Part shown: one piece after another, positions 1-7,289 of the stretch
Numbering within the stretch: position 1 is the first letter of the stretch
How the letters are laid out: the number at the start of each line of letters is the position of its first letter
Assembly: GCA_030151245.1 (NCBI GenBank)
Contig: JASLEF010000216.1
Span: 1 to 13,879 of the forward strand
DNA: 13,879 bases
Direction: 5' to 3'
DNA from: Ignatzschineria sp.
Lineage (GTDB): Bacteria; Pseudomonadota; Gammaproteobacteria; Cardiobacteriales; Wohlfahrtiimonadaceae
Notes under the pieces: generated by a model
The model's database searches: none
The model's input: the letters and a program-made list of their open reading frames with translations, nothing else
What the model was told of the DNA's origin: nothing
Translations under genes and position numbers: made by a program

Positions 1-1244
1 TATTCCCACTCAATAGTTGCTGGTGGTTTGTTGGAGATATCGTAGGTTACTCGTGATACGCCGTTGACTTCTTTAATAATGCGTGTTGAAACATGCTCGA
101 TGAATTCCCATGGGAGATGGGCTGCTCTTGCCGTCATAAAGTCGACTGTTTCAATGGCGCGTAGGGCGATGACATAATCGTATACCCGTTTGTCATCTTG
201 AACACCGACGGATTTTACAGGGACAAATACGGCAAAAGCTTGTGATGTTTTATCATAAAGATCTGCTTTGATGAGCTCTTCGATAAAGATGTCGTCGGCA
301 AGGCGGAGAATATCTGCGTACTCTTTTTTGATCTCTCCTAAAATACGAACACCGAGACCTGGACCTGGGAATGGATGACGATAAACCATGTTGCGTGGTA
401 AACCTAATGCAACACCAAGTTCGCGTACTTCATGTTTGAAGAGAGAGCTGATGGGTTCGAGGAGCTTGAGATCCATATCTTCAGGTAAGCCACCCACGTT
501 ATGGTGTGATTTTACGGCAACACCATCTTTGGTATTGAGTGATTCTAAGATATCTGGATAGATGGTTCCTTGTGCTAACCATTTTGCACTTGGAAGCTTG
601 CGAGATTCTTCTTCAAAGATTCGAACGAATAATTCGCCGATGATTTTACGTTTTTTCTCAGGATCATTTTCGCCTTTAAGCGCGGCTAAGAAACGATCTT
701 CTGCATCAACACGAATAATTTTAATACCCATGTTTTCAGCAAATGTTTGCATCACTTTATCGCCTTCATTTAAGCGAAGTAATCCTGTATCAACGAATAC
801 GCAGGTTAATTGGTTACCGATTGCTTTATGAATTAATGCTGCGACGACAGATGAATCGACGCCACCAGAAAGACCGAGAATGACCTCGTCTTGTTGTACG
901 GTATTTTGAATGGCTTTAGTATGATGTTCGATAAATGCATCAATATTCCAAACAGGTTGGATATTTTGTGCGGCTGCGAACGTTACAATCGCATCGCGAT
1001 CCGTTGTTTCATCAAGAGGAAGAACAGGAATGGTTTTACCTGTTTCTGCAAGAACTGCTTCAATTTCAGCTGGCGTGTTAGACAAAATTCCTTTAGGCGG
1101 GAATTGATCTAAAGCGGCTGCTAAATCTTTGATTGTCGTGATCTCAGAGTAGAATTCCGCATCGCGAAGGAGGCGCGCAATTTTTTGTGCATCCTGCTGA
1201 TTTGCGTGTACAATTAAAATTTTATTGTCTAAATGTTGTGCCAT
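1..1244 (-). CDS. guaA: GMP synthase with an eroded glutamine amidotransferase domain
   Basis: Converts XMP to GMP in the cytoplasm, using ATP and an amino donor. Translating the minus strand from ATG at 1244 gives 414 codons ending in the family C-terminus (TIEWE); only the last stop base falls outside the window. The synthetase half is intact: P-loop SGGVDSS at about residues 126-132, then AQGTIYPDILES (~224-235), SHHNVGGLP (~246-254), PFPGPGLGVR (~291-300) and the C-terminal dimerisation region. E. coli GuaA has about 525 residues; here the part before the P-loop is about 125 instead of about 234. What remains resembles the first strands of the amidotransferase fold (ILIVHANQQDAQKIARLL, then IPVLPLDE where VFGVCYG is expected), so the nucleophile Cys and the later His-x-Glu are absent. 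AAGGA lies 8 bases before the ATG. The gene is divergent from the NlpC gene. Identity is certain; glutamine use is doubtful. Confidence 0.95.
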   Translation of the reverse strand, partial: MAQHLDNKILIVHANQQDAQKIARLLRDAEFYSEITTIKDLAAALDQFPPKGILSNTPAEIEAVLAETGKTIPVLPLDETTDRDAIVTFAAAQNIQPVWNIDAFIEHHTKAIQNTVQQDEVILGLSGGVDSSVVAALIHKAIGNQLTCVFVDTGLLRLNEGDKVMQTFAENMGIKIIRVDAEDRFLAALKGENDPEKKRKIIGELFVRIFEEESRKLPSAKWLAQGTIYPDILESLNTKDGVAVKSHHNVGGLPEDMDLKLLEPISSLFKHEVRELGVALGLPRNMVYRHPFPGPGLGVRILGEIKKEYADILRLADDIFIEELIKADLYDKTSQAFAVFVPVKSVGVQDDKRVYDYVIALRAIETVDFMTARAAHLPWEFIEHVSTRIIKEVNGVSRVTYDISNKPPATIEWE

Positions 1245-1286
1245 AGGTAATATCCTTGATGAATAGGTATATTTATCGAGGGCTAA

Positions 1287-1295
1287 ATTATAGCA
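1287..1295 (-). promoter_or_regulatory. Extended -10 promoter for guaA
   Basis: Read on the minus strand this is TGCTATAAT, a perfect -10 hexamer with the TG extension, 42 bases before the guaA ATG. No good -35 hexamer is seen at 16-18 bases, which suits an extended -10 promoter. It sits in the short gap between two divergent genes. Confidence 0.55.
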
Positions 1296-1374
1296 AAATT
1301 GTCTATTAAAGCCTGAATTTATCTGTGAAATCAGATTCGTTTTAAAATAAGAGTGATCGACAAGGATGGGATTG

Positions 1375-1824
1375 ATGATTAATTGGAAAAGCTCATTACT
1401 CATAGCGGTTGCGCTAATGACATCATTCTCTTTTGCAGATGTGCGAAGAGAGAGCCTTTTAGGGGTTAAAAGTGCGGCGATATCTAGTGCGAAAGAGCAA
1501 TTAGGAGTGCGCTATCTTTTTGGAGGATCGGATCCTAAAAGAGGGTTTGATTGCAGTGGACTGATTCAATATGTCTATAAAAATGTGGGAATTGAGACAC
1601 CGAGAAATACTGTAGGAATGTATGAGCAGTTTAGAAAAACAACGACCCCAGAACCGGGTGATATTGTTTTTTTCATTATTAATGGTCAAAGTGTTTCGCA
1701 TGCTGGAATTTATCTCGGGGGCAATAAAATGATTCATGCTCCTCGTTCAGGTAAGAATGTTGAAATCACTCGAATTGATACGCCTTACTGGCAAAAGCGC
1801 TTTTATGGTTTTGGGAAGATATAA
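1375..1824 (+). CDS. Secreted NlpC/P60-family cysteine peptidase
   Basis: Predicted cell-wall hydrolase that cleaves peptidoglycan stem peptides in the periplasm. Numbered from an in-frame ATG at 1366, the catalytic Cys is at 63 in FDCSGL, the His at 112 in SHAGIYLG and the third polar residue is His124 in MIHAPRSG, all in the usual NlpC/P60 order. A signal peptide precedes a likely cleavage after FSFA (residue 24). I prefer ATG 1375 (149 residues): AAGG at 1362-1365 is 9 bases from it but touches the ATG at 1366. There is a single small catalytic domain with no SH3, LysM or other wall-binding part, so any targeting must come from the domain or a partner. Divergent from guaA. Exact substrate bond is not readable from sequence. 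Confidence 0.88.
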   Translation: MINWKSSLLIAVALMTSFSFADVRRESLLGVKSAAISSAKEQLGVRYLFGGSDPKRGFDCSGLIQYVYKNVGIETPRNTVGMYEQFRKTTTPEPGDIVFFIINGQSVSHAGIYLGGNKMIHAPRSGKNVEITRIDTPYWQKRFYGFGKI

Positions 1825-1828
1825 AATG

Positions 1829-1857
1829 ATGACAACATTGTTGTCGATTGGTACAAT
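1829..1857 (+). promoter_or_regulatory. Candidate sigma-70 promoter for the outer-membrane factor gene
   Basis: ATGACA (1829-1834) and TACAAT (1852-1857) each match the consensus at five of six positions and are exactly 17 bases apart. They lie just after the NlpC stop codon and about 100 bases before the next ATG. The resulting leader contains a small hairpin (GCCTA/TAGGC, about 1884-1898). Inferred from sequence alone. Confidence 0.5.
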
Positions 1858-1953
1858 GCTAGACTAAACTTAGTAATAAGAATGCCTATCAATTAGGCGT
1901 TGTATATTCATATTAGCCCTGTTGCAAACTCTTTAGAGGTTGATCGTTAAATT

Positions 1954-3513
1954 ATGAAAAAAACATTGTTATTCATCGGCGCACCATTCGTTCTCGCTGC
2001 CTGTTCGATGGCTCCCAATTATGAGCGTCCTGGATTGCCAGTTATAGATACATTCCCGGCAACTTCTGCAGCGCAGGCAGGGACTTTAGCAGAGCAGCGC
2101 TTTGCCTATCAGATTTCTTGGGAACAATATTTTAAAGATCCCCGTTTAAAGAAACTTATCTCACTAGCATTAGAAAATAATAGAGATCTTCAGCTCGCGA
2201 CTTTAAATATGGAAGCGGCTCGAATTGCGTATGGCATTACGATTTCTGAGCGTTTACCGGGGGTAAATGTTGGGGGCGGATATTCTCGAAATAAAACCGG
2301 AGCGGCAAATACAGGTAATAATCTTGCGACAGGATTGCCAAATGGTCGAGTAATTTCAGAGTCCTCTTCTATTAACTTCGGTGTCAGTAGCTATGAGATT
2401 GACTTCTTTGGAAAAGCGGCATCGATGAGTGATGCCGCATTTGCGAAGTACTTAGCTTCTGAAGAGGGGCAAAAAGCAGCGCATATCAGCTTAATTTCAG
2501 GGGTTGCTCGTGGATATCTCGCAGAAGTATTAGCGGAAGAGCAGCTTCGCGTTGCGAAAGAGACTTTAAATTCAAACCGAGCTTCTTATAATCTTGTTCA
2601 ACAGCAAGTGACTGCTGGAATTGCTAATGACCTTGACCTTGCGCAATCAAGAGGGCAGGTCTTCTCGGCGCAAGCACAAGTAGCAAATTTAGAAGGTCAG
2701 TTAGGAAAGGCGCGTAATGCGCTTTATACGTTAGTGGGTGTGGTTGCAACGGATTTACCAAAAGGGCTTCCGCTTAGAACGAATCACTTCTCAGAAGAGC
2801 TTCCGGTGGGCTTACCTTCCCAAATTTTATTGGTTCGTCCTGATGTCATGGAAGCAGAATATAATCTTCTGGCCGCGAATGCAGATATTGGTGCCGCACG
2901 TGCCGCATTCTTTCCAAGTATTAGTTTAACCGCGACGGTAGGTCGTGCTTCAAGTGATCTTTCTGATCTCTTTAAATCAGGTCATGGTGGCTGGGCATTT
3001 AGTCCGACATTATCATTGCCGATCTTTAACTGGGGTAAATTAACGCAAAACTTAGATTTATCTCATGTACGTAAGAATATGGCAGTGGTGAGTTATGAGA
3101 AAGCGATTCAAACGGCATTCCAAGAAGTCTCTGATGGTTTAGTTTCGAAGAAACCACTCGCAGATCAATTGCGCGCTCAGCAGAATTTGGTCGCAACAAC
3201 TTCAGAGCAGCTTCGTTTAGCAAATCTTCTTTATACCAATGGTATTGCTAGTTATCTCGATGTGTTAGATGCACAGCGTACACTCTTTAGTTCACGTCAG
3301 GCGCTTTTAACCACACATTTTGAGAAACATATTAATGATGTGATGCTCTATGCTGCCCTTGGGGGTGGTGTGGATGCCTACACGGGAAATTCGCAGCGTA
3401 CCAATTTCACCAATAGCCCAGATTCTAAAGCTTCCCGGGCCACTTCATCTGACGGTATTTTCTCAAGTTTTGAAAATGGTGATGTGAAAGTTTCTACGAC
3501 TTCGGTGAAGTAA
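1954..3513 (+). CDS. TolC/OprM-type outer-membrane efflux lipoprotein (NodT family)
   Basis: Outer-membrane channel of a tripartite drug or metabolite exporter. The 519-residue product starts with a lipoprotein signal whose lipobox LAAC places the lipidated Cys at 17; Ser follows, which fits outer-membrane sorting. The mature start (NYERP) and the stretch LVRPDVMEAEYNLLAANAD, followed by AARAAFFPSISL (about residues 290-325), are hallmarks of OprM/NodT proteins, and two outer-membrane-efflux repeats of normal length are present. The last ~45 residues after the conserved ALGGG form a polar Ser/Thr/Asn-rich tail. No membrane-fusion or RND pump gene lies beside it (upstream NlpC, downstream a terminator and a tRNA), so it is probably shared by pumps encoded elsewhere. 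The only purine-rich ribosome site is AGAGG, about 14 bases before the ATG, which is rather far. Substrate unknown. Confidence 0.92.
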   Translation: MKKTLLFIGAPFVLAACSMAPNYERPGLPVIDTFPATSAAQAGTLAEQRFAYQISWEQYFKDPRLKKLISLALENNRDLQLATLNMEAARIAYGITISERLPGVNVGGGYSRNKTGAANTGNNLATGLPNGRVISESSSINFGVSSYEIDFFGKAASMSDAAFAKYLASEEGQKAAHISLISGVARGYLAEVLAEEQLRVAKETLNSNRASYNLVQQQVTAGIANDLDLAQSRGQVFSAQAQVANLEGQLGKARNALYTLVGVVATDLPKGLPLRTNHFSEELPVGLPSQILLVRPDVMEAEYNLLAANADIGAARAAFFPSISLTATVGRASSDLSDLFKSGHGGWAFSPTLSLPIFNWGKLTQNLDLSHVRKNMAVVSYEKAIQTAFQEVSDGLVSKKPLADQLRAQQNLVATTSEQLRLANLLYTNGIASYLDVLDAQRTLFSSRQALLTTHFEKHINDVMLYAALGGGVDAYTGNSQRTNFTNSPDSKASRATSSDGIFSSFENGDVKVSTTSVK

Positions 3514-3543
3514 ACTGAAAAAGATTAACGAGAATAAATAGTT

Positions 3544-3590
3544 AAAATGACGAGAGATAGCGATGTTTCTTGTCATTTTCATTTTTATTT
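3544..3590 (+). terminator. Rho-independent terminator of the outer-membrane factor gene
   Basis: AAAATGACGAGA (3544-3555) pairs with TCTTGTCATTTT (3568-3579), a 12-base-pair stem with one G-U pair and a 12-base loop. It is followed by a T-rich stretch to 3590 and begins 30 bases after the stop codon. The stem is AT-rich, so it may be only moderately efficient. Confidence 0.6.
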
Positions 3591-3598
3591 GCTAATAT
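3570..3598 (+). promoter_or_regulatory. Promoter of tRNA-Pro and probably infA
   Basis: TTGTCA (3570-3575) is followed after 17 bases by TAATAT (3593-3598), which also carries a TG extension (TGCTAATAT). The predicted start is about 10 bases before the tRNA. The -35 box lies inside the 3' arm of the preceding terminator hairpin. Confidence 0.6.
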
Positions 3599-3614
3599 TT
3601 AAACCTCATTTTGT

Positions 3615-3691
3615 CGGGGCATGGCGCAGCCTGGTAGCGCACTTGCATGGGGTGCAAGGGGTCGCAGGTTCAAATCCTGCTGTCCCGACCA
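3615..3691 (+). tRNA. tRNA-Pro (anticodon GGG)
   Basis: 77 bases with encoded CCA. The acceptor stem CGGGGCA pairs with TGTCCCG. The anticodon stem CTTGC/GCAAG encloses loop ATGGGGT, giving anticodon GGG. The T arm GCAGG/CCTGC encloses TTCAAAT. It closely resembles E. coli tRNA-Pro(GGG). It ends 29 bases before infA with no terminator between them. Confidence 0.97.
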
Positions 3692-3720
3692 ATAAATTAA
3701 TTCACTATTTGAAGAGTTCT

Positions 3721-3939
3721 ATGTCAAAAGAAGATCACATCGAAATGGAAGGAACGGTCACGGAGACACTTCCTTACACACAATTTAGAGTTGAGTTAGA
3801 TAACGGTCACGTTATTACTGCTCATATTTCTGGTAAAATGCGTAAAAACTATATCCGCATTTTGATGGGAGATAGAGTAAAAGTAGAATTAACACCTTAC
3901 GACTTAACAAAAGGTCGTATTGTTTATCGTGGTAAATAA
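3721..3939 (+). CDS. infA: Translation initiation factor IF-1
   Basis: A 72-residue S1/OB-fold protein that binds the ribosomal A site during initiation with IF-2 and IF-3. Length and sequence match E. coli IF-1 almost throughout (MSKEDHIEMEGTVTETLP at the start, AHISGKMRKNYIRIL in the middle, TPYDLTKGRIVYRGK at the end). The reading frame stays open upstream to 3547, but that part runs through the tRNA-Pro gene and the real start is ATG 3721, preceded by GAAGAG (3711-3716). I see no separate promoter in the 29 bases after the tRNA, so infA is probably made on the same transcript. No terminator is visible directly after it; the next is at 4132. Confidence 0.98.
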   Translation: MSKEDHIEMEGTVTETLPYTQFRVELDNGHVITAHISGKMRKNYIRILMGDRVKVELTPYDLTKGRIVYRGK

Positions 3940-4064
3940 TGACGATTTGTAATGTTTTGGTAGGCCGCTCATTAAAATCTAATATCTAATCGTATATTAC
4001 TACTTTTAATTCAAAAAGCGCTTATCATTCATTAATATCTGTCAATCTGGTGTGACTTTATGAT

Positions 4065-4155
4065 GCATAATAATTCATATCGCACAACACCACGCTCGAA
4101 TGATCAAGTATCGAGAACTGGATTATGCAAGACGCCCGTATATACGGGCGTTTTT
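4065..4155 (+). ncRNA. Possible structured small RNA or leader element between infA and rph
   Basis: GCATAAT (4065-4071) can pair with ATTATGC (4122-4128). Inside it CTCGA and TCGAG can form a second helix (about 4094-4114), and an intrinsic terminator begins three bases after the outer helix. This nested layout ending in a terminator is what a small RNA, the 3' end of the tRNA-Pro/infA transcript, or an attenuator before rph would look like. A weak promoter (TTCAAA at 4010-4015, TAATAT at 4033-4038, spacer 17) lies upstream. It matches no RNA family that I recognise, and the helices are short. Confidence 0.25.
4132..4155 (+). terminator. Strong rho-independent terminator upstream of rph
   Basis: ACGCCCGT (4132-4139) and ACGGGCGT (4144-4151) form a GC-rich 8-base-pair stem with an ATAT loop, followed by TTTTT. 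It ends about 60 bases before the rph start, so it stops whatever is transcribed from infA or the preceding gap, or acts as an attenuator in an rph leader. Confidence 0.85.
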
Positions 4156-4216
4156 GTACTTGTAGAATTGAACTTATTGAAGTTATTAAAATTACCGAAA
4201 TAGAGAGAGAATCATG

Positions 4217-4942
4217 ATGAGACCATCGAAAAGAGCTGCTAATGAAATGCGTGAGTTACAATTTATACCTAACTTTACGATGCATGCTGCGGGTTCAGTA
4301 TTAGCGGTATTTGGGAATACAAAGGTGCTTTGTACGGTATCTGTGGAAGAGCGTGTACCCTCTTTTTTACGGGGAGAGGGTAAGGGTTGGATTACTGCAG
4401 AGTATGGAATGTTACCGGGTTCCACACATACACGCTCAAATCGTGAGGCTGCAAGAGGAAAGCAGAGCGGTCGTACGTTAGAAATTCAACGTTTAATAGG
4501 TCGTTCACTTCGCGCTGCAGTAAATCTTGAGTTATTAGGTGAAAGAACAATTACGATAGATTGTGATGTGTTACAGGCTGATGGTGGTACTAGAACTGCA
4601 TCAATTTCAGGTGCGTATATTGCACTTGTCATGGCGCTTCATAAATTAGTGGAAGAAGGTCTATTAGCGCAATCTCCATTAATTTGCCAGATTGCTGCAG
4701 TTTCTGTGGGAATCTATCAAGGGGTGCCGGTATTGGATTTAGATTATTTAGAAGATAGTAATGCCGATACTGATATGAATGTGATCATGACGAGTGAAGG
4801 GAAAATTATTGAGGTTCAGGCAACAGCAGAGCAAGCTGCATTTGATAAGTCTGAATTATTATCGATGTTAGATCTTGCCGAAATTGGTGTGAAGCAGATT
4901 GCTGCGGAGCAGATGAAAGTATTAGCAGCGGTGATTGCTTAG
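4217..4942 (+). CDS. rph: Ribonuclease PH
   Basis: Phosphate-dependent 3'-to-5' exoribonuclease that trims the 3' ends of tRNA precursors; works as a hexamer in the cytoplasm. Taking ATG 4217 gives 241 residues, close to the E. coli 238. GAGAGAGA ends 6 bases before it, a better distance than to the adjacent ATG at 4214, and the E. coli protein also begins MRP. Family landmarks are present: GWITAEYGMLP, the phosphate-binding Arg86 in SGRTLEIQRL and Arg126 in GGTRTAS, and acidic metal and catalytic residues in the DTDMNV segment (Asp184, Asp186). The gene is full length, unlike the frameshifted copy of E. coli K-12. It stands alone between the terminator at 4132-4155 and a long gap. Confidence 0.97.
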   Translation: MRPSKRAANEMRELQFIPNFTMHAAGSVLAVFGNTKVLCTVSVEERVPSFLRGEGKGWITAEYGMLPGSTHTRSNREAARGKQSGRTLEIQRLIGRSLRAAVNLELLGERTITIDCDVLQADGGTRTASISGAYIALVMALHKLVEEGLLAQSPLICQIAAVSVGIYQGVPVLDLDYLEDSNADTDMNVIMTSEGKIIEVQATAEQAAFDKSELLSMLDLAEIGVKQIAAEQMKVLAAVIA

Positions 4943-5357
4943 ACCTCGTAGGTGATGGTCATATCCTGATCGCTTTAAAATTGGGATATGACAATGGCTT
5001 GTAAATGGTGGTATAGGGCTGGGCGAAATTTCGTAGGTTTATGTTAATGGGGTATTCCCCCTTATTTCAGAGATGACTAAATAGAAGTGCGTATCAATAG
5101 GTATATAGATTAAAGATGAAATTGTGTTAGAGATCGGTCATTATTTTTAATTGATCTATAGATCGATGAATATGCTAATCGATTCTTTGGCTGATTGTCT
5201 GTATAGGCCCAAGAAATTCAAAAGACCTTTACTTGTCGTAAAGGTCTTTTTATTTTAGGTGTTTTGGGGAATAGAGGCAGGTGTGCCGAATACTCAATGC
5301 TTTGTAAGTAGCCCGTGCAGGATATTGAATGTCTAACTTATGAGCAATGCCATAATC
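4943..5357. other. 415-base gap without genes between convergent rph and dxs
   Basis: No convincing reading frame on either strand. It contains an inverted repeat GTCATATCC (4958-4966) / GGATATGAC (4984-4992) with a 17-base loop and no T-run, a short GGGG/CCCC hairpin near 5050, the palindromic GATCTATAGATC near 5154-5165, and one clear terminator at 5221-5251. The terminator is about 280 bases from the rph stop. A small RNA ending at it is possible, but I see no good promoter. Confidence 0.6.
5221..5251. terminator. Intrinsic terminator between convergent rph and dxs
   Basis: AAAGACCTTTAC (5221-5232) and GTAAAGGTCTTT (5238-5249) form a perfect 12-base-pair stem with loop TTGTC, followed by TTTTT on the plus strand. 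A shorter T-run follows on the minus strand, so it may serve both convergent transcripts, more strongly from the rph side. Confidence 0.8.
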
Positions 5358-7280
5358 TTAATGAATCACTTTTTGAAGAAATGTTTCGGTCTCTTGAATA
5401 AGGTTTTCTGCAGTTAATCCGTACTCAGCAAGAATTTCTTCCCGTTCCCCATGCTCTGGATAGAAATCCTTCACTCCAAAATGTTTAATAGGAAGATAGA
5501 AGCCTTCTTCATTGAGGAGTTCGGCAACGGCTGATCCGGCACCTCCCATAATTGCGCCATCTTCAATGGTGATGATCGCTTGGTGAGATTGCGCTAAGGT
5601 CGTAAGGGTTTCTTGATCTAAAGGCTTAACGAAACGAAGATCTAGTAAGGTTGCGCCAAAATGGTTTGCTACAGCATTACTCGTCTGCATCATTGCACCG
5701 ACATTAATGACTAGTAATTTTTTGCCTTCCTGCTTAATAAGACTCTTCCCAAAAGGAAGATCTGCAGAAATATTTGCATCAATTGTTTTACCGATGCCTT
5801 TGCCTCTAGGGTAGCGAACAGCTGCAGGGCCTTTATAGTGATAAGCAGTGGTGAGCATTTGGTAACACTCACTTTCATCCGAAGGAGCCATGATCACCAT
5901 ATTGGGGATAGTACGTAAGAACGCTAGGTCAAATGTACCGGCGTGTGTTGCACCATCTGGACCGACAATCCCAGCACGATCAATGGCAAAAGTGACATCA
6001 AGATTTTGAATCGCCACATCATGCACAAGCTGATCATAAGCCCGCTGTAAAAATGTAGAGTAGATTGCCACGATGGGTTTGAGGTTCGCTAGGGCCATTC
6101 CTGCAGCTAATGTTACCGCATGTTGTTCTGCGATAGCGGTGTCGAAGAAACGATTTGGATAGTGCTGGCTGAAAGCGACTAAACCTGATCCTTCACACAT
6201 TGCCGGCGTAATCGCCATTAAATCAGGCTCTATTTGTGCCATATCGCATAACCACTGAGAGAATACTTGTGTATAAGTTAAGCTAGGGCGTTGGGTGGTT
6301 GTGCTGTTTTTTTCATCCGTTATGACGGTTGGAGCTTTCTTTTTTATGGCTGTCGAAGCATCTTTTTTAGCAGCTGAAACAGCATGGAATTTTACAGGTT
6401 CAGCCTCAGCTTTGGCGTAGCCTTTGCCTTTTTTAGTCGTGATATGGAGGAACTTTGGTCCGCTCTTATGCTTGAGGTTCTTTAGCGTGGTGATCAGCGT
6501 GGGTAAATCATGACCATCAATAGGACCAAAATATTGAAAACCAAACTCTTCAAAGATCACGCTCTTTTCTGCAACGGCACTTTTAACACGAGTTTCTGCA
6601 CGTTTTGCTAAATCAAGAGCATGTGGGAATGGGAGATTTTCTAATAATTTAGCACCGCTTTCACGGATTGATTGTAACGATGGTTTTGAAAGTGTACGGG
6701 TTAGCATTGTATTGAGCGCCCCGACATTCGGAGAGATGGACATATTGTTGTCATTTAAGATGACTAGCATATTAGCTTTTATGTCGCCAGCATGATTTAA
6801 CGCTTCAAATGCTTGCCCAGCAGTTAATGCACCATCTCCGATAACTGCGATGAGTTGTTGCTCGGGATCGGTGTGATGTTTTGCACCGATAGCCATGCCG
6901 AGAGCTGCGCTAATAGAAGTCGAGGAGTGACCGACACCAAATGCATCATGATCACTTTCAGTAATGGTCGGAAACGGACCTAATCCCCCTTTTTGGCGAA
7001 TCGTGTGAATTTGATCTTTACGACCCGTTAAGATTTTATGAGGATAAGCTTGATGCCCAACATCCCAAACGATTTTATCGTGTGGTGTATTGAAGACATG
7101 ATGGAGTGCTACAGTTAACTCGACAACGCCAAGTCCTGAAGCAAAGTGTCCGCCGGAATCAAGAACGCTATCAATTAAAAATTGTCTGAGCTCATCAGAG
7201 ATATGCTCAAGATCTTGCATTGATCGGTTTTTAAGATCCGCTGGCGATTGGATCTGATCAAGTAATGGTGTTGGATTCAT
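5358..7280 (-). CDS. dxs: 1-deoxy-D-xylulose-5-phosphate synthase
   Basis: First step of the MEP isoprenoid pathway: joins pyruvate and glyceraldehyde 3-phosphate using thiamine diphosphate and Mg. ATG 7280 (640 residues) is preferred over an in-frame TTG at 7286, because AAGG is 7 bases from the ATG and nearly touches the TTG. In 640-residue numbering: GGHFASGLG (~43-51, catalytic His), the ThDP motif from GDGALTAGQA (~148) to NDNNMSIS (~176-183), the catalytic Glu in AEQHA (~385), and DRAGIVGPDGATHAGTFD (~434-451). The link between the first and second domains (~301-336) is rich in Lys, Thr and Ser and about 20 residues longer than in E. coli (620 residues), which accounts for the extra length. 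Last gene of xseB-ispA-dxs, 9 bases after ispA, with its ribosome site overlapping the ispA stop. Confidence 0.98.
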   Translation of the reverse strand: MNPTPLLDQIQSPADLKNRSMQDLEHISDELRQFLIDSVLDSGGHFASGLGVVELTVALHHVFNTPHDKIVWDVGHQAYPHKILTGRKDQIHTIRQKGGLGPFPTITESDHDAFGVGHSSTSISAALGMAIGAKHHTDPEQQLIAVIGDGALTAGQAFEALNHAGDIKANMLVILNDNNMSISPNVGALNTMLTRTLSKPSLQSIRESGAKLLENLPFPHALDLAKRAETRVKSAVAEKSVIFEEFGFQYFGPIDGHDLPTLITTLKNLKHKSGPKFLHITTKKGKGYAKAEAEPVKFHAVSAAKKDASTAIKKKAPTVITDEKNSTTTQRPSLTYTQVFSQWLCDMAQIEPDLMAITPAMCEGSGLVAFSQHYPNRFFDTAIAEQHAVTLAAGMALANLKPIVAIYSTFLQRAYDQLVHDVAIQNLDVTFAIDRAGIVGPDGATHAGTFDLAFLRTIPNMVIMAPSDESECYQMLTTAYHYKGPAAVRYPRGKGIGKTIDANISADLPFGKSLIKQEGKKLLVINVGAMMQTSNAVANHFGATLLDLRFVKPLDQETLTTLAQSHQAIITIEDGAIMGGAGSAVAELLNEEGFYLPIKHFGVKDFYPEHGEREEILAEYGLTAENLIQETETFLQKVIH

Positions 7281-7289
7281 AGTCAAACC

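Noticed and set aside
562..1112. Plus-strand open frames at 562-831 and 891-1112
   Set aside because: They lie antisense inside guaA, have no ribosome site or recognisable family, and have compositions expected from the opposite strand.
1..1244. guaA read as a frameshifted pseudogene
   Set aside because: The frame is open from a well-placed ATG to the normal C-terminus, all synthetase motifs are intact, and the short N-terminus still shows a recognisable start of the amidotransferase fold joined in frame. This points to a domain loss in a working gene.
3547..3720. Upstream extension of the infA reading frame to an ATG at 3547, giving a 130-residue protein
   Set aside because: The extension runs through the terminator, promoter and the whole tRNA-Pro gene. 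IF-1 is a conserved 72-residue protein that begins at 3721.
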